Made by a program: the position numbers and the translations under genes
Assembly: GCF_000314795.2 (NCBI RefSeq)
Contig: NZ_KB373314.1
Span: 1,190,526-1,254,525 of the forward strand
Source: Streptococcus sp. F0442
GTDB taxonomy: Bacteria; Bacillota; Bacilli; Lactobacillales; Streptococcaceae
Length of the DNA: 64,000 bases
Direction: 5' to 3'
The notes under the pieces: model-generated
Told to the model about the DNA's origin: nothing
Databases searched by the model: none
What the model saw: only the letters and a program-made list of their open reading frames with translations
Shown: one piece after another, positions 54,805 to 64,000 of the stretch
Layout: each line of letters begins with the position of its first letter
How positions within the stretch are numbered: the first letter of the stretch is position 1

Positions 54805-56493
54805 ATGAACAATAAAGAACTCATTGCTAGTGAATTGGCCAAAGTGATTGACTCTCTTGACCAAGATGCTATTTTAAATTTGCTTGAACAACCAAAATCA
54901 TCTGATCTTGGTGACATTGCTTTTCCAGCCTTCTCACTTGCAAAAGTGGAACGCAAGGCTCCTCAAGCAATCGCTGCAGACATTGCTGAAAAAATCGACC
55001 AAAGCGCCTTCGAAAAAGTTGTTGCAACTGGACCTTATGTAAACTTTTTCTTGGACAAATCTAAGATCTCTGATCAAGTGATCAAATCTGTTATCGAAGC
55101 AGGTGCAGACTACGGTCAGCAAGACGAAGGACATGGAGGAAATATTACCATCGACCTTTCTAGTCCAAATATTGCAAAACCATTCTCGGTTGGTCACTTG
55201 CGCTCAACCGTTATCGGGGATGCTCTTTCAAACATCTTCCGCAAAATGGGTTACAACACCATTAAAATCAACCACTTGGGAGACTGGGGCAAACAATTTG
55301 GTCTCTTGATGGTCGCTTATAAAAAATGGGGTAGCAAGGAAGCTGTCGAAGCCAATCCAATCGATGAATTGCTAAAACTTTACGTTCGTATCAATGCCGA
55401 AATTGAAAACGACCCTAAGCTTGATGAAGAAGGACGTCTCTGGTTCAAGAAATTGGAAGACGGAGATCCAGAAGCGACTGAATTGTGGCAATGGTTCCGT
55501 GACGAGAGTTTGGTAGAATTCAACCGTATCTACAAACTACTCGGTGTTGAATTCGATAGCTTAAACGGAGAAGCTTTCTACAATGACAAGATGGATGAAG
55601 CTGTCCAAATCCTTGAAGAAAAAGGCTTGTTGAAAGAGTCTAAAGGGGCTAGCATCGTTGAGTTGGATGATGTCAACCTTCCACCAGCTATGATTAAGAA
55701 ATCAGACGGTGCCACTCTTTACATCACTCGTGATATCGCAACCGCTATCTACCGTGCACGGACTTACAACTTTGTGAAAAACATCTATGCTGTAGGTCAA
55801 GAACAATCCAACCACTTCCGTCAGTTGAAAGCTGTTTTGAAGAAAATGGGATTTGACTGGAGCGACGATATGATCCACGTTGACTTTGGTTTGGTCACAA
55901 AGAACCGCCAAAAATTGTCAACTCGTAAAGGAAATATCATCCTACTCGAACCAACTCTTCAAGAAGCTATCTCTCGTGCCAAAGCTCAGATCGAAGAGAA
56001 GAACCCTGAATTGGAAAACAAGGAAGAAGTAGCACATGCAGTCGGTGTTGGTGCCGTTAAGTTCTATGACTTGAAGACTGACCGTCGCAACGGGTATGAC
56101 TTTGACCTTGAAGCCATGGTATCCTTCGAAGGGGAAACTGGACCTTACGTTCAATACGCATACGCTCGTATCCAATCCATCCTTCGCAAAGCTAACTTCA
56201 CTCCATCAACAGATGCAACTTACAGCTTGAGCGACCCAGAAAGCTGGGAAATCATCAAACTTCTCCAAGACTTCTCTCGTGTCGTGAAACGTGCTGCTGA
56301 AAACTATGATCCATCCTTGATTGCTAAATATGCCATCAACTTGGCTCAAGCCTTCAACAAGTACTATGCTCACACTCGTATCTTAGATGAAAGCCCAGAA
56401 CGCGATAGCCGTCTTGCTCTTAGCTACTCAACAGCAGTTGTTTTGAAAGAAGCACTTCGTCTATTGGGTGTAGATGCACCTGAGAAAATGTAA
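54805..56493 (+). CDS. argS: Arginyl-tRNA synthetase
   Basis: 562 residues, class I. The HIGH-type motif is [16 protein letters not shown] near 124 and the KMSKS-equivalent region is [13 protein letters not shown] near 372. The C-terminal DALR anticodon-binding domain has [27 protein letters not shown]. It charges tRNA-Arg. Codon use is biased to highly expressed patterns. Confidence 0.97.
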   Translation: MNNKELIASELAKVIDSLDQDAILNLLEQPKSSDLGDIAFPAFSLAKVERKAPQAIAADIAEKIDQSAFEKVVATGPYVNFFLDKSKISDQVIKSVIEAGADYGQQDEGHGGNITIDLSSPNIAKPFSVGHLRSTVIGDALSNIFRKMGYNTIKINHLGDWGKQFGLLMVAYKKWGSKEAVEANPIDELLKLYVRINAEIENDPKLDEEGRLWFKKLEDGDPEATELWQWFRDESLVEFNRIYKLLGVEFDSLNGEAFYNDKMDEAVQILEEKGLLKESKGASIVELDDVNLPPAMIKKSDGATLYITRDIATAIYRARTYNFVKNIYAVGQEQSNHFRQLKAVLKKMGFDWSDDMIHVDFGLVTKNRQKLSTRKGNIILLEPTLQEAISRAKAQIEEKNPELENKEEVAHAVGVGAVKFYDLKTDRRNGYDFDLEAMVSFEGETGPYVQYAYARIQSILRKANFTPSTDATYSLSDPESWEIIKLLQDFSRVVKRAAENYDPSLIAKYAINLAQAFNKYYAHTRILDESPERDSRLALSYSTAVVLKEALRLLGVDAPEKM

Positions 56494-56532
56494 TTTCTTA
56501 TCTAGTTGTTGATCAGTAGAATATCTCTTCTG

Positions 56533-56585
56533 GGAGTGAGAAAGAACTAAATGCATTTGAAATTAGTTCTTTCTCACTCCTTTTC
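56533..56585 (+). terminator. argS terminator
   Basis: GGAGTGAGAAAGAACTAA and its exact complement form an 18-bp stem around a 12-base loop, followed by TTTT. The stem resembles the closing stems of the mosaic repeats. Confidence 0.85.
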
Positions 56586-56587
56586 TC

Positions 56588-56854
56588 ATGTCCATACTCG
56601 GATTTTCGAAGAGACAACATTTCACACATCAATTTTTATTCAGTTTAGTGATCCTCTTTTTATATAACAAATACGAAAAAGAAACACTCAAACGGCTCCT
56701 ACAAGAACAACTTTTGAAAGACCAAGCCTTCAAAGAGAGTATCAAGAAAAAAATCCAAGAGACCGATAACATCAACGATGTCATTCATGCCATCGATAAG
56801 GACTATCGATTAGGTCTTTTACTTGCTAAAGAAGTTATAGAGAAATTAAAATAA
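56588..56854 (+). CDS. Hypothetical small protein with one membrane segment
   Basis: 88 residues. A hydrophobic segment (about 14-27, HQFLFSLVILFLYN) is followed by a charged, helical Lys/Glu-rich tail (LKRLLQEQLLKDQAFKESIKKK). The first ATG comes 3 bases after the argS terminator T run and lacks a ribosome binding site, so expression is doubtful unless there is readthrough or another start. Not recognised. Confidence 0.4.
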   Translation: MSILGFSKRQHFTHQFLFSLVILFLYNKYEKETLKRLLQEQLLKDQAFKESIKKKIQETDNINDVIHAIDKDYRLGLLLAKEVIEKLK

Positions 56855-56863
56855 ACCGTAAAA

Positions 56864-57045
56864 AAGAGAGTGGGACAGAAATCGGTCATTCGTTAGAATT
56901 CGATTTCGTCGTCCCACCTCCGCACAGTTGAGTAGGGCTGTAAAAGCTGATGAAATCAGCGTAGTAGAGCCCACTCAACCACTGCGTCTTGCTCGACAAT
57001 CCAAAAACAATTAAGAGGCTAGGACTTTTGTCCCAGCCTCTCTTT
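56864..57045. repeat. Mosaic hairpin-rich intergenic repeat, copy 3 (inverted)
   Basis: On the minus strand it starts with GAGGCTGGGACAAAAGTCC and the GTCGAGCAAGACGCAGTGG block, both as in copy 1. A different centre follows: GTTGAGT...ACTCAAC enclosing AGGGCT/AGCCC and GCTGAT/ATCAGC. It ends with a GTGGGAC...GTCCCAC stem (AGAGAGTGGGACAGAAATCG at its outer end). It lies between convergent genes and serves as terminator for nrdI. Confidence 0.8.
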
Positions 57046-57048
57046 ATT

Positions 57049-57504
57049 TTACAGATGATACAGATCTTCTACAATCGCAGCTACTTTTTTGATATCCCCT
57101 AGCATCCCTCGCATCTCAAAGTCTGCTAGTATAGGGAAACCAAAGCGTTGACTGTACTGCTTGGCCGTTAGGCAATATTGATTATTGAAGTTGCGGTTTC
57201 CAGATCCTACAACACCCAAGCATTTAGTGGCATTGTCTCCATAGGCAATAAAGTCTGCTACATCTGTCGTCAAAATTTCCACATCCCCATTGTCAACACC
57301 ATTACCTCCTTCTAGATAGGTAGGCAAAAAGGTGATAAAAGGAGTATCGACTTCAAAGAAGGGCTTCCCTTCTTTGACTAAGTCTTTGACATGGATTTTT
57401 TCAATTTCAAGCCCTGGATGGGCTTCCAGCAAATAGTCACTTAAACGGCGAACAAAACTCTCTGTATTCCCACTCAGACTAATATACACAAAGGATACTT
57501 TCAT
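57049..57504 (-). CDS. nrdI: NrdI flavodoxin, ribonucleotide reductase assembly factor
   Basis: 151 residues. The flavodoxin-like start VSFVYISLSGNTESFVRRLSDYL carries the FMN phosphate loop SLSGNT; LPTYLEGG and GVVGSGNRNFNNQYC are NrdI hallmarks. It activates the dimanganese cofactor of class Ib NrdF. No nrdE/nrdF/nrdH genes lie nearby, so it is a stand-alone copy. Confidence 0.94.
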   Translation of the reverse strand: MKVSFVYISLSGNTESFVRRLSDYLLEAHPGLEIEKIHVKDLVKEGKPFFEVDTPFITFLPTYLEGGNGVDNGDVEILTTDVADFIAYGDNATKCLGVVGSGNRNFNNQYCLTAKQYSQRFGFPILADFEMRGMLGDIKKVAAIVEDLYHL

Positions 57505-57565
57505 CTTTTTTCTCCAATCAAGAAGGTCTCTTATCCTCTAAGAGAGCTCCATTCAAACTTATCTA

Positions 57566-58081
57566 TTAGGCCCTAGCTTGAGCTTTTCTCAAACGCAAGG
57601 CTTTATACAAAACAATTCCAAAGAAGAGGATGGCTATAGCCGTCAAGAATAACAAAGCAAGGGATGAAGATACTAGATATCGTTGACGAAGGGATGGATT
57701 TGAAAAAGTAGCTAATAGTGAGCGCCCTGCAAAATAATTATAACAAGAGAAGACTTGACTTAACACAATCTGTCCCATATAAGTATAATGGGCTGTTAAC
57801 AGATCCTGCTTCATAAAGAGGAAATAGAAAGTTGCAAGTAAGGCAATCAAAATCAGTGAAACAAATAAAAAAGCTAGTGGAGACTGATTGACTTGTACTG
57901 ATTTTTCATAATAAACTATGTAATCTGCCTTGTCTTGAGCTGTCGTTAAAGCAAGTTGGTTCGCAAAATCGTCTGTCAATTCGAAATTCTTTGAAGCTCC
58001 AAAGGTAGCGACAGCTGATGTTAGGGTTCCCACTGTGGAGAAAAATAACAGGATATACAAATAGATAGGTTTCTTTTTCAT
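57566..58081 (-). CDS. Uncharacterised membrane protein
   Basis: 171 residues with four predicted membrane helices (about 6-26, 68-92, 100-118, 137-160) and a charged extracytoplasmic loop (27-66, ELTDDFANQLALTTAQDKADY). Basic C-terminus (ALRLRKAQARA). Not recognised. Its own promoter is TTGCCT-17-TATAAT at 58110-58138. No terminator is seen before nrdI, 61 bases downstream, so the two may be co-transcribed. Confidence 0.75.
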   Translation of the reverse strand: MKKKPIYLYILLFFSTVGTLTSAVATFGASKNFELTDDFANQLALTTAQDKADYIVYYEKSVQVNQSPLAFLFVSLILIALLATFYFLFMKQDLLTAHYTYMGQIVLSQVFSCYNYFAGRSLLATFSNPSLRQRYLVSSSLALLFLTAIAILFFGIVLYKALRLRKAQARA

Positions 58082-58109
58082 ACAAACTCCTTTTCATTTC
58101 TTACACACT

Positions 58110-58138
58110 ATTATATCGCGATACAGATAGAAAGGCAA
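58110..58138 (-). promoter_or_regulatory. Promoter of the uncharacterised membrane protein gene
   Basis: -35 TTGCCT (58133-58138), 17-base spacer, -10 TATAAT (58110-58115). The -35 sits inside one arm of a 10-bp stem (58131-58176, AGGCAAGTAC with GTGCTTGCCT). Confidence 0.75.
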
Positions 58139-58442
58139 GCACCTCAAAAGCATGGAAGTACTTGCCTGATCGCTGATATGTTCAAATGAAATTCATTTGG
58201 AAAAGTAATGTGTGCAAAAGATGAAAAAGACATCGCAACTGTATGATTGGAATGATTAGAGATCTAACGGAGTCCTATAAACTTTCATTCGAACAGGACT
58301 AGTATAGCTGATTTTTCTCTATTTCAGTAGATTATTTCTATTCTGCTTCATTTGGACACTATTTGGTCTTTAAAAGCCATTTCCGTTCCTTATCCAAAAA
58401 CTATTCAGTTCTTTTTCTCAACTATTTGGTCATCACTCCATC
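58139..58442. other. Gene-free 300-base stretch with ACTATTTGG repeats
   Basis: No credible gene lies here. The notable content is a set of direct repeats: ACTATTTGG (58358-58366), ACTATTCAG (58400-58408) and ACTATTTGG (58421-58429). Starts are 42 and 21 bases apart, and the last pair is separated by exactly 12 bases. ATTTGGAC also occurs at 58350 and a CATTTGGA at about 58193. The 9-12-9 layout resembles ComE/BlpR-type LytTR binding sites. Confidence 0.55.
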
Positions 58443-58474
58443 AAAAAAGTCAGAAGGACTTGCCTTCTGACTTT
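58443..58474 (-). terminator. Terminator of the LPXTG adhesin gene
   Basis: AAAGTCAGAAGG and CCTTCTGACTTT flank CAAGT on the minus strand, then a T run. Confidence 0.9.
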
Positions 58475-58508
58475 CTTTATTTAGATGAATGAACGAAAGA
58501 AATAAGAA

Positions 58509-61325
58509 TTAATCCTCTTTTTTCTTGCGAGCAAGACCCAATCCAAGCAATCCAACCATCGCACCTGCAAGAACAGCTGCAGCTGAGCTTTCTGTACCTG
58601 TATTTGGAAGCGCAGGTGTTTGTCGTTGCGCAGGTTCTACAGGCTGTTCCGGAACTTCAGGAGTTGGTTTTGTTGGAACCTCTGGAGTTGGAGGAACGAT
58701 TGGTGTTGGTGGGTTGTATGGAGTTGGTGGAGTTGGAGGAACTAGTGTTGGTGGGGTTGGAATGTCTGTTTCCGTTACCACTTTATTCTTATGCCATTTC
58801 ACTTCAGCTTCCGGTTTCACCGGTTTCGTATTTGGAACGACTTCAGGAGTCGGCGGGGTTGGTTGGGTTGGTGGAGTTGGAGCCTTTGGTTCCTTCACAT
58901 CGACCGTAATGACAGTGTAGGTTGGTTGGGTTGGTGCTGTAGGAGCTGTTGGCGGAGTTGGTTCCGTCGGAATTGCTGGTAGTTTTTCAATTGTAATCGT
59001 TGGTGGAGTTGGAGCCTTTGGTTCTTCAGGAGCCGTTGGCTCTTTCGGTTCTTTACCTGGCTCTTTCGGAAGACCTACATTTGAGTTGATGGCAAACCAG
59101 TAAACCGTTGGTTGACCAGCCGCATTGGCCCCATTAGCTGTAAAGACTAAGTGACCATCAGACATCTTCAAGCCTGCTCCACCGTAATAGAGATATTTAG
59201 AAGATGGATTATCCCAACCTTCAAGAGTTGAAGATGTTTCCCCGTTAAAGACGGAACCATGTTCAATATATTGGTTATCCTTGAAAGAAGTTACTTCCTT
59301 AGTAGCCGCATCATAAGAAACACTTGAGTTTGGAATTGGAATAAATTTATTGTTTCCAACATTTACAGACTCTTGGTGGTCTACTGTTTCGAATTTCTTC
59401 TTAGGTGTGAACGTAATTTGACCAGTCGTTGCATCTACTTTGTATGATCCGAGAACGTCATCCTTACCTTCAAAGGTAAATTCTTCCGTTCCAATGGAAT
59501 GAACACTTCCTGAACCTGAAGCATTCACAGTTAAGGCATCTGTTACTTCTTCCTTCTCAGGAGTTGTACCTGGTGCCCATTTACCGGCTTCAACTTCTAC
59601 ATAACCATAGGTCTGTTTCACAATTTTAAGAGGATTGTCCGCTGAAATGGAAACAGTGGCATCACCAAAGTTTGCTCTTCCTGTTTTAACCTTCACTTCA
59701 TTGTTTTCAATGCTCATTGACGAACCATCTGCATAGGGATCCCATGTGCCACGAACAGTGTTACCATCTTTATCTTTGGCTTCTACTGTAAGGGCACGAG
59801 GTTTATCTCCACTATCTACATAGGAAGCACCTGTCCAGTGGTTGAGGGAGTTCAAAGCGACAATGGCATTGCGTTTCGTCAAATCAAATTTTTTGCCATC
59901 ACCATCATAAAATTCAACATCGACAGCAACCTTAACAGGTTTATCTTGGTCTGTTGAAGCACCCACTGTCATAGTTACTGTTGGATCCGCACTAACTGCA
60001 GCAATCCCTTTGCCATCATTTGATGGAAGACTCAAAATCTCATAGCGGTAAATCACACGTTTGATTGGATGCATATCCGTATCTTCACGCATGCTAGACT
60101 GATTCAAGTTATCATAGGTCACAACAAATTTGTCGCCTTCCTTCACTTGAATGTATTCAGTCTCATTATTCGCCCAAGGACTGGTTGCTACAATATCTGC
60201 AGCTTCCAATTTATTGGAAGCATATTGTTGCACATTGCTGGTATTTAAACGAGCTTGGGCATCACGAGTAAGATACGTGCTGATCCCATCAATGGTATGC
60301 GTTGCTCCACCTTCACGTTGGAAGGTCAAATCTTGGACAGTTGACACATTTTTAAGGTCAGCATACGCATTGTCTGTCATATATTTGTCGTATGCTTGTT
60401 TCGCGTCCGTATATTGTTTTTTAGCAATTTCGTATTCAGCTAATTCCTTTTGATAAGCAATATAGTCATTTTCATACTGTGCTTTTTTAACATTGTATGT
60501 GTTAAGATCAGCGTCGTATTTTTTCTTGGCAGCATCTTCTTCTGCTTTCTTAGCAACTAACTTACCATAAGCTTCTTTATCTTTATCGTATTGAGCTTTC
60601 TTAGCTTGATATTCTTGTAAATCTTTGTCATATTGCGCTTTAGCTGTATTGTAAACAGCCATTTCCGCATCATACTTAGCTTTAGCTTCTGCATTCGCTT
60701 GATCTGCTGCTGCTTTTTCTGCTACTTTGGCATCGTAGGCTGCTTTTGTAGTATTGTACTCTTCTAAAGATTTATCATAAGCTGCCTTTTCCTGATTGTA
60801 CTTTGCTGTTTTCTTTTGGTAATTTGCTTCCGCATCCGCATTTCTCTTTTCAATCAATGTGATTTCTTGAGATTTTGCTTCATACTCCGCTTTTGCCTTT
60901 TTGTAGTTATCAACTACTGTGTTGATTTCAGCTGTTTGAGCTTTATTATCTGCTTCTGCTGCTGCGATAGATGGTTGGACTTTTTCAGCTTCTTCTGTAA
61001 CGGTCACACCTTCTGTAGCCGCATCAGCTTTTGCTTTTTCAAGTTCTGGTGATTCTACATAAGTCGTCGTAACTGTTTTATTTCCTTCTGTCACAGTTGT
61101 AGATGTCAACTTAGAACTTGTTGAAACAGCTGCATCGCTTGTTGCTGTATCCGTAGTAGTCGCTTCAGTTGCAGGCGCTGTTGCTTCATCTGCTTTCACT
61201 TCTGCTCCGTAGGTATTAACAGTAGCCAATCCAGCGATGGCCAATGAAACAACACCGACTGATAACTTACGAATTGAAAATTTTTCCTGCTTCGAAACAT
61301 GTTCACGATAGCTTTTCATTTTCAA
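58509..61325 (-). CDS. LPXTG-anchored adhesin, GbpC / antigen I/II-like
   Basis: 938 residues. A YSIRK-type signal (EKFSIRKLSVGVVSLAIAG, about 13-31) precedes an Ala/Lys/Tyr-rich coiled coil of short repeats (about 90-335, such as AKAQYDKDLQEYQAKKAQYD), as in the A region of antigen I/II. A GbpC/V-like lectin domain follows (about 340-620, DLTFQREGGATHTIDGISTY), then a second beta domain to about 740. A Pro/Thr-rich wall-spanning stretch (about 745-900) and the LPNTG sortase motif at about 906, with hydrophobic segment and KKKED tail, end the protein. It lacks the three C-terminal isopeptide domains of full antigen I/II. Glucan or salivary-ligand binding is inferred. Confidence 0.9.
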   Translation of the reverse strand: MKMKSYREHVSKQEKFSIRKLSVGVVSLAIAGLATVNTYGAEVKADEATAPATEATTTDTATSDAAVSTSSKLTSTTVTEGNKTVTTTYVESPELEKAKADAATEGVTVTEEAEKVQPSIAAAEADNKAQTAEINTVVDNYKKAKAEYEAKSQEITLIEKRNADAEANYQKKTAKYNQEKAAYDKSLEEYNTTKAAYDAKVAEKAAADQANAEAKAKYDAEMAVYNTAKAQYDKDLQEYQAKKAQYDKDKEAYGKLVAKKAEEDAAKKKYDADLNTYNVKKAQYENDYIAYQKELAEYEIAKKQYTDAKQAYDKYMTDNAYADLKNVSTVQDLTFQREGGATHTIDGISTYLTRDAQARLNTSNVQQYASNKLEAADIVATSPWANNETEYIQVKEGDKFVVTYDNLNQSSMREDTDMHPIKRVIYRYEILSLPSNDGKGIAAVSADPTVTMTVGASTDQDKPVKVAVDVEFYDGDGKKFDLTKRNAIVALNSLNHWTGASYVDSGDKPRALTVEAKDKDGNTVRGTWDPYADGSSMSIENNEVKVKTGRANFGDATVSISADNPLKIVKQTYGYVEVEAGKWAPGTTPEKEEVTDALTVNASGSGSVHSIGTEEFTFEGKDDVLGSYKVDATTGQITFTPKKKFETVDHQESVNVGNNKFIPIPNSSVSYDAATKEVTSFKDNQYIEHGSVFNGETSSTLEGWDNPSSKYLYYGGAGLKMSDGHLVFTANGANAAGQPTVYWFAINSNVGLPKEPGKEPKEPTAPEEPKAPTPPTITIEKLPAIPTEPTPPTAPTAPTQPTYTVITVDVKEPKAPTPPTQPTPPTPEVVPNTKPVKPEAEVKWHKNKVVTETDIPTPPTLVPPTPPTPYNPPTPIVPPTPEVPTKPTPEVPEQPVEPAQRQTPALPNTGTESSAAAVLAGAMVGLLGLGLARKKKED

Positions 61326-62019
61326 AACTCTCCTTTTTTGTTTAAAAAAATCTCACTGTAGAGGCAAAAATATGCTACTTTCAGTTAACTCCATTGTATC
61401 ACAATCAACCATTTCTATATATTTGTTAATTTAATTTTTTATTTTACTTTAAATATATAACAACTTGAAATCCCAAACTTTCGAGCTCTTTTTCATTGTA
61501 TGCTTATAAATGTATGCAAACACCTATGAAAAACTCTCTATTTTCAAGGATTTTTACATTCTATTTTCATTCACAAAATTTCACCAACTCTTCTTTCAAG
61601 GGGAAGTAATTTTTTATACCAATAAATTATATTTGAGGTTTGAAATAAAAAATTATGTAATTTTTTCCCTTATCCGGCTACGAAATTCAAAAAAACAATA
61701 CTTTTTTAGGAAGCGATTCAAGTAGGCCCCCTTTTGCTCTAGCCTCTTTTAAACTATACAGAGGCCAGTATTTCTTATATTTTGTCTACCATTCAACCAA
61801 CAGTTCCACCTCTACCATTTTTTAATGGATTATTCTCTCTCTGATTAACTTATATCCAAATAAAGATCTCCTACAAGAGAGATCTGCTATATCTAGGAAG
61901 ATTCAGCCACTTCGCTCTTTAGAAACAAGTTCTAAACTCCCTTTATCTTTTACACTTTCTTTCTAAGTTCTCAATTAAAAAAACCAAGGTCTCAAGGACC
62001 TTGGTCTAAGATATAGCGA
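61326..62019. other. AT-rich gene-free stretch upstream of the adhesin gene
   Basis: About 690 bases without a convincing gene. The adhesin promoter -10 TACAAT (61393-61398, TGA extension) is near the start; the glgP terminator is at the end. A stem AGATCTC/GAGATCT (61864-61885) and a weaker CCTCT/AGAGG stem near 61750-61775 are seen. A 71-codon frame at 61510-61725 is low-complexity and lacks a ribosome binding site. Confidence 0.6.
61976..62006 (-). terminator. glgP terminator
   Basis: GACCAAGGTC and GACCTTGGT flank CTTGA on the minus strand, followed by seven T. Confidence 0.9.
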
Positions 62020-64000
62020 TTAGTTCAAGTGCCAGATATCTTCGTTGTACTGAGCGATGGTACGGTCAGATGAGAAGAATCCTGCTTTAGCAATGTTGAC
62101 GATGACTTTATCCAACCATGCATCACGGTTTTCGTAATCAGCCAACATTTGCTCTTTCACTTTGATGTAGTCTTCCAAGTCAAGAAGAGTCATGAACCAG
62201 TCTTTGTTGATCAATTCATTGTAAAGACGTTCCAAGCGTTCTTTCTTACCAACTGCAAGAACAGCGTCGCTCACAATAAAGTCAACCAATGGTTTGATCG
62301 CTTCACGAGCGTAGAATTCGCTTGATTTGTATGCAGATTTTTCGTAAAGATCGATAACAGTCTCTGAATCTTCACCAAAGATGTAAATGTTTTCGTCTCC
62401 AACCAACTCAGCGATTTCCACGTTAGCTCCGTCCATAGTACCAAGAGTCAAAGCTCCGTTCAACATGAATTTCATGTTACCAGTACCTGAAGCTTCTTTT
62501 GAAGCCAATGAAATTTGTTCTGAGATATCACATGCTGGGATCAAGAAGCTTGCTGCAGTAACGTTGTAGTTTTCAACCATTACGACTTGCAAGTGTGGAG
62601 CTACTGCTGGGTCGTTTGCAATCACTTCTGACAAGCAAAGGATCAAGTGGATGATGTCTTGAGCGATTGTGTAGGCAGGAGCTGCTTTACCACCAAAGAA
62701 TACTGTGATTGGACGAGCAGGGATATTTCCAGCTTTGATGTCCAAGTATTTGTGGATCACATACAAAGCGTTCATTTGTTGACGTTTGTATTCGTGGAGA
62801 CGTTTGATTTGGGTATCAAAGATAGAGTTAGGATTGATTTCCACACCTTGATGGTCTTTCAAGAAACGAGCCAATTTCCGTTTGTTGTGAGACTTGATGT
62901 TTTCCAATTTTGCTTTGACTGCATCTTTATCTTCATAAGAAAGAAGGTCTTCCAATTTAGATGCGTCATGGTGCCAGTCACGTCCGAGGATATCATCCAA
63001 GTAGTGTGACAAGGTTGGGTTGGCATGCATGAGCCAACGACGGAATGTGATACCGTTTGTTTTGTTGTTGAATTTTTCAGGGTAAATGTCGTAGAAGGCT
63101 TTCAACTCAGAATTCTTCAAGATTTCTGTGTGAAGTGCTGCTACCCCGTTTACGCTAAATCCATAGTGGATATCCATGTGCGCCATGTGTACGCGATCAT
63201 TCTCATCGATGATTTGAACAGCTGGATCTTTGTATTCAGCGCGAACACGGCGGTCCAATTCTTCAATGATTGGAACCAAGTGAGGAACCACTTCTTGCAA
63301 AAATTCAAGTGGCCATTTTTCAAGGGCTTCTGCAAGGATTGTGTGGTTAGTGTAAGCCGTCATGCTACGAACGATAGAGATGGCTTCATCCATTCCAATA
63401 CCACGTTCTGTCAAAAGACGGATCAATTCAGGGATGACCATTGATGGGTGAGTATCGTTGATTTGGACAACAGCATAGTCAGCAAGGTCATGCAAGTTGC
63501 TTCCTTTTTCGATGGCTTCGTCGATGATCAATTGTGCACCGTTTGATACCATGAAGTATTGTTGGAAGATACGGAGCAATTCCCCTTGACGGTTACTATC
63601 ATCTGGGTACAAGAAGAGGGTCAAGTTGCGAGCGATATCTGTCTTGTCAAAGTTAATACCATCTTCAATAATAGATGAATCAACTGAATCCAAGTCGAAC
63701 AAACGCAAACGGTTCTTGGTTTCAATCTTGTAACCAGGGACATCGATATCATAAAGGGTAGAAGTCAATGTGAAGTGTGCAAATGGCACTTGGTAGCTAC
63801 GGCTTGAACGAACGAGCCAGCTTTGGTCAGTCAACCATGCATTTGGAATCGTTTCTTGTTGGTTGTTTTTAAGGACTTGTTGGAACAAACCAAAGTGGTA
63901 GTTCAAACCAACCCCATCCCCTGTCAAACCAAGGCTTGAGATAGAGTCGATAAAGCAGGCTGCCAAACGTCCCAAACCACCGTTACCAAGTGATGGTTCC
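62020..64000 (-). CDS. glgP: Glycogen/maltodextrin phosphorylase, C-terminal part (cut by window edge)
   Basis: The frame stays open to the window end; the first visible residues [19 protein letters not shown] correspond to about residue 95 of the family, so the N-terminus is missing. About 660 residues are seen, ending [24 protein letters not shown] and [26 protein letters not shown] hold the pyridoxal-phosphate lysine and active-site residues. It releases glucose-1-phosphate from alpha-1,4-glucans. In streptococci it usually follows malQ, which would lie outside the window. Confidence 0.95.
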   Translation of the reverse strand, partial: EPSLGNGGLGRLAACFIDSISSLGLTGDGVGLNYHFGLFQQVLKNNQQETIPNAWLTDQSWLVRSSRSYQVPFAHFTLTSTLYDIDVPGYKIETKNRLRLFDLDSVDSSIIEDGINFDKTDIARNLTLFLYPDDSNRQGELLRIFQQYFMVSNGAQLIIDEAIEKGSNLHDLADYAVVQINDTHPSMVIPELIRLLTERGIGMDEAISIVRSMTAYTNHTILAEALEKWPLEFLQEVVPHLVPIIEELDRRVRAEYKDPAVQIIDENDRVHMAHMDIHYGFSVNGVAALHTEILKNSELKAFYDIYPEKFNNKTNGITFRRWLMHANPTLSHYLDDILGRDWHHDASKLEDLLSYEDKDAVKAKLENIKSHNKRKLARFLKDHQGVEINPNSIFDTQIKRLHEYKRQQMNALYVIHKYLDIKAGNIPARPITVFFGGKAAPAYTIAQDIIHLILCLSEVIANDPAVAPHLQVVMVENYNVTAASFLIPACDISEQISLASKEASGTGNMKFMLNGALTLGTMDGANVEIAELVGDENIYIFGEDSETVIDLYEKSAYKSSEFYAREAIKPLVDFIVSDAVLAVGKKERLERLYNELINKDWFMTLLDLEDYIKVKEQMLADYENRDAWLDKVIVNIAKAGFFSSDRTIAQYNEDIWHLN

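Noticed and set aside
58202..58240. 12-codon frame MCAKDEKDIATV as a pheromone-like peptide
   Set aside because: Only a weak GGAAAAG precedes it, no leader or double-glycine motif, and no matched exporter or receptor nearby.
61510..61725. 71-codon open frame in the gap upstream of the adhesin
   Set aside because: Very AT-rich, low-complexity Phe/Ile/Tyr/Lys content, no ribosome binding site.

Overview
The window is a chromosomal segment from a low-GC Gram-positive coccus, almost certainly an oral Streptococcus of the mitis/sanguinis group. The evidence is the encoded protein families (Spx, IreB, class A PBP2a, YSIRK/LPXTG surface protein, Bsp-repeat cell-wall hydrolases), the neighbourhoods nrdD-small ORF-GNAT-nrdG, mutL-ruvA-tag, mutS-argR/argS and cinA-recA with a competence box, and a receptor-polysaccharide (RPS/capsule-like) locus of the wzg-wzh-wzd-wze-wchA-wchF type. 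No prophage, complete IS element or CRISPR array was seen.

Layout: 1-1.24 kb holds tsf (cut by the window edge) and rpsB with a structured leader, then a divergent tRNA-Cys and a lipoprotein gene. 2.7-8.1 kb holds nusG, secE, rpmG, a zinc metallopeptidase, the class A penicillin-binding protein PBP2a and an rRNA pseudouridine synthase. 8.3-14.7 kb holds two large secreted paralogues built of about 100-residue Bsp-like repeats: one ends in a CHAP domain, the other starts with a GH25 muramidase domain and ends in a C39-like peptidase domain. 14.9-30.2 kb is one long minus-strand polysaccharide operon running from wzg to glf. It contains regulators and assembly proteins, the initiating sugar transferase WchA, rhamnosyltransferase WchF, four further transferases (one a Stealth-type sugar-phosphate transferase), polymerase, flippase, acyltransferase and UDP-galactopyranose mutase. 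No dTDP-rhamnose genes lie in the window.

30.4-34.7 kb is the anaerobic ribonucleotide reductase cluster (nrdD, a 46-residue protein, GNAT acetyltransferases, nrdG) with a visible recombination scar. 34.8-43.9 kb holds a GT-C-like membrane protein, cardiolipin synthase, folC, the ireB-ruvX-DUF1292 operon, lipoproteins, spx and recA. 44-56.5 kb is rich in DNA repair and recombination genes (recA, cinA, tag, ruvA, mutL, mutS) plus argR/argS. It also has an LD-carboxypeptidase, a LytTR-DUF3021 regulator/membrane-protein pair and a gene-free stretch that looks like a small RNA locus. 57-64 kb holds nrdI, a membrane protein, a GbpC/antigen I/II-like LPXTG adhesin and the C-terminal part of glycogen/maltodextrin phosphorylase.

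The observations most worth following up are these. (1) Three copies of a mosaic, hairpin-rich intergenic repeat with BOX-like cores, all sitting between convergent genes. (2) The nrdG/GNAT duplication scar. (3) A palindrome and a perfect cre site upstream of the polysaccharide promoter. (4) Divergent promoters of pbp2A and the pseudouridine synthase so close to the start codons that both mRNAs should be leaderless. (5) ACTATT(C/T)(A/G)G repeats spaced by 12 bases at 58.4 kb, resembling LytTR-family operators with no gene to drive. (6) A candidate small RNA at 45.4 kb. Coordinates and motifs were read by eye; family names come from recognising sequences, not from database searches.
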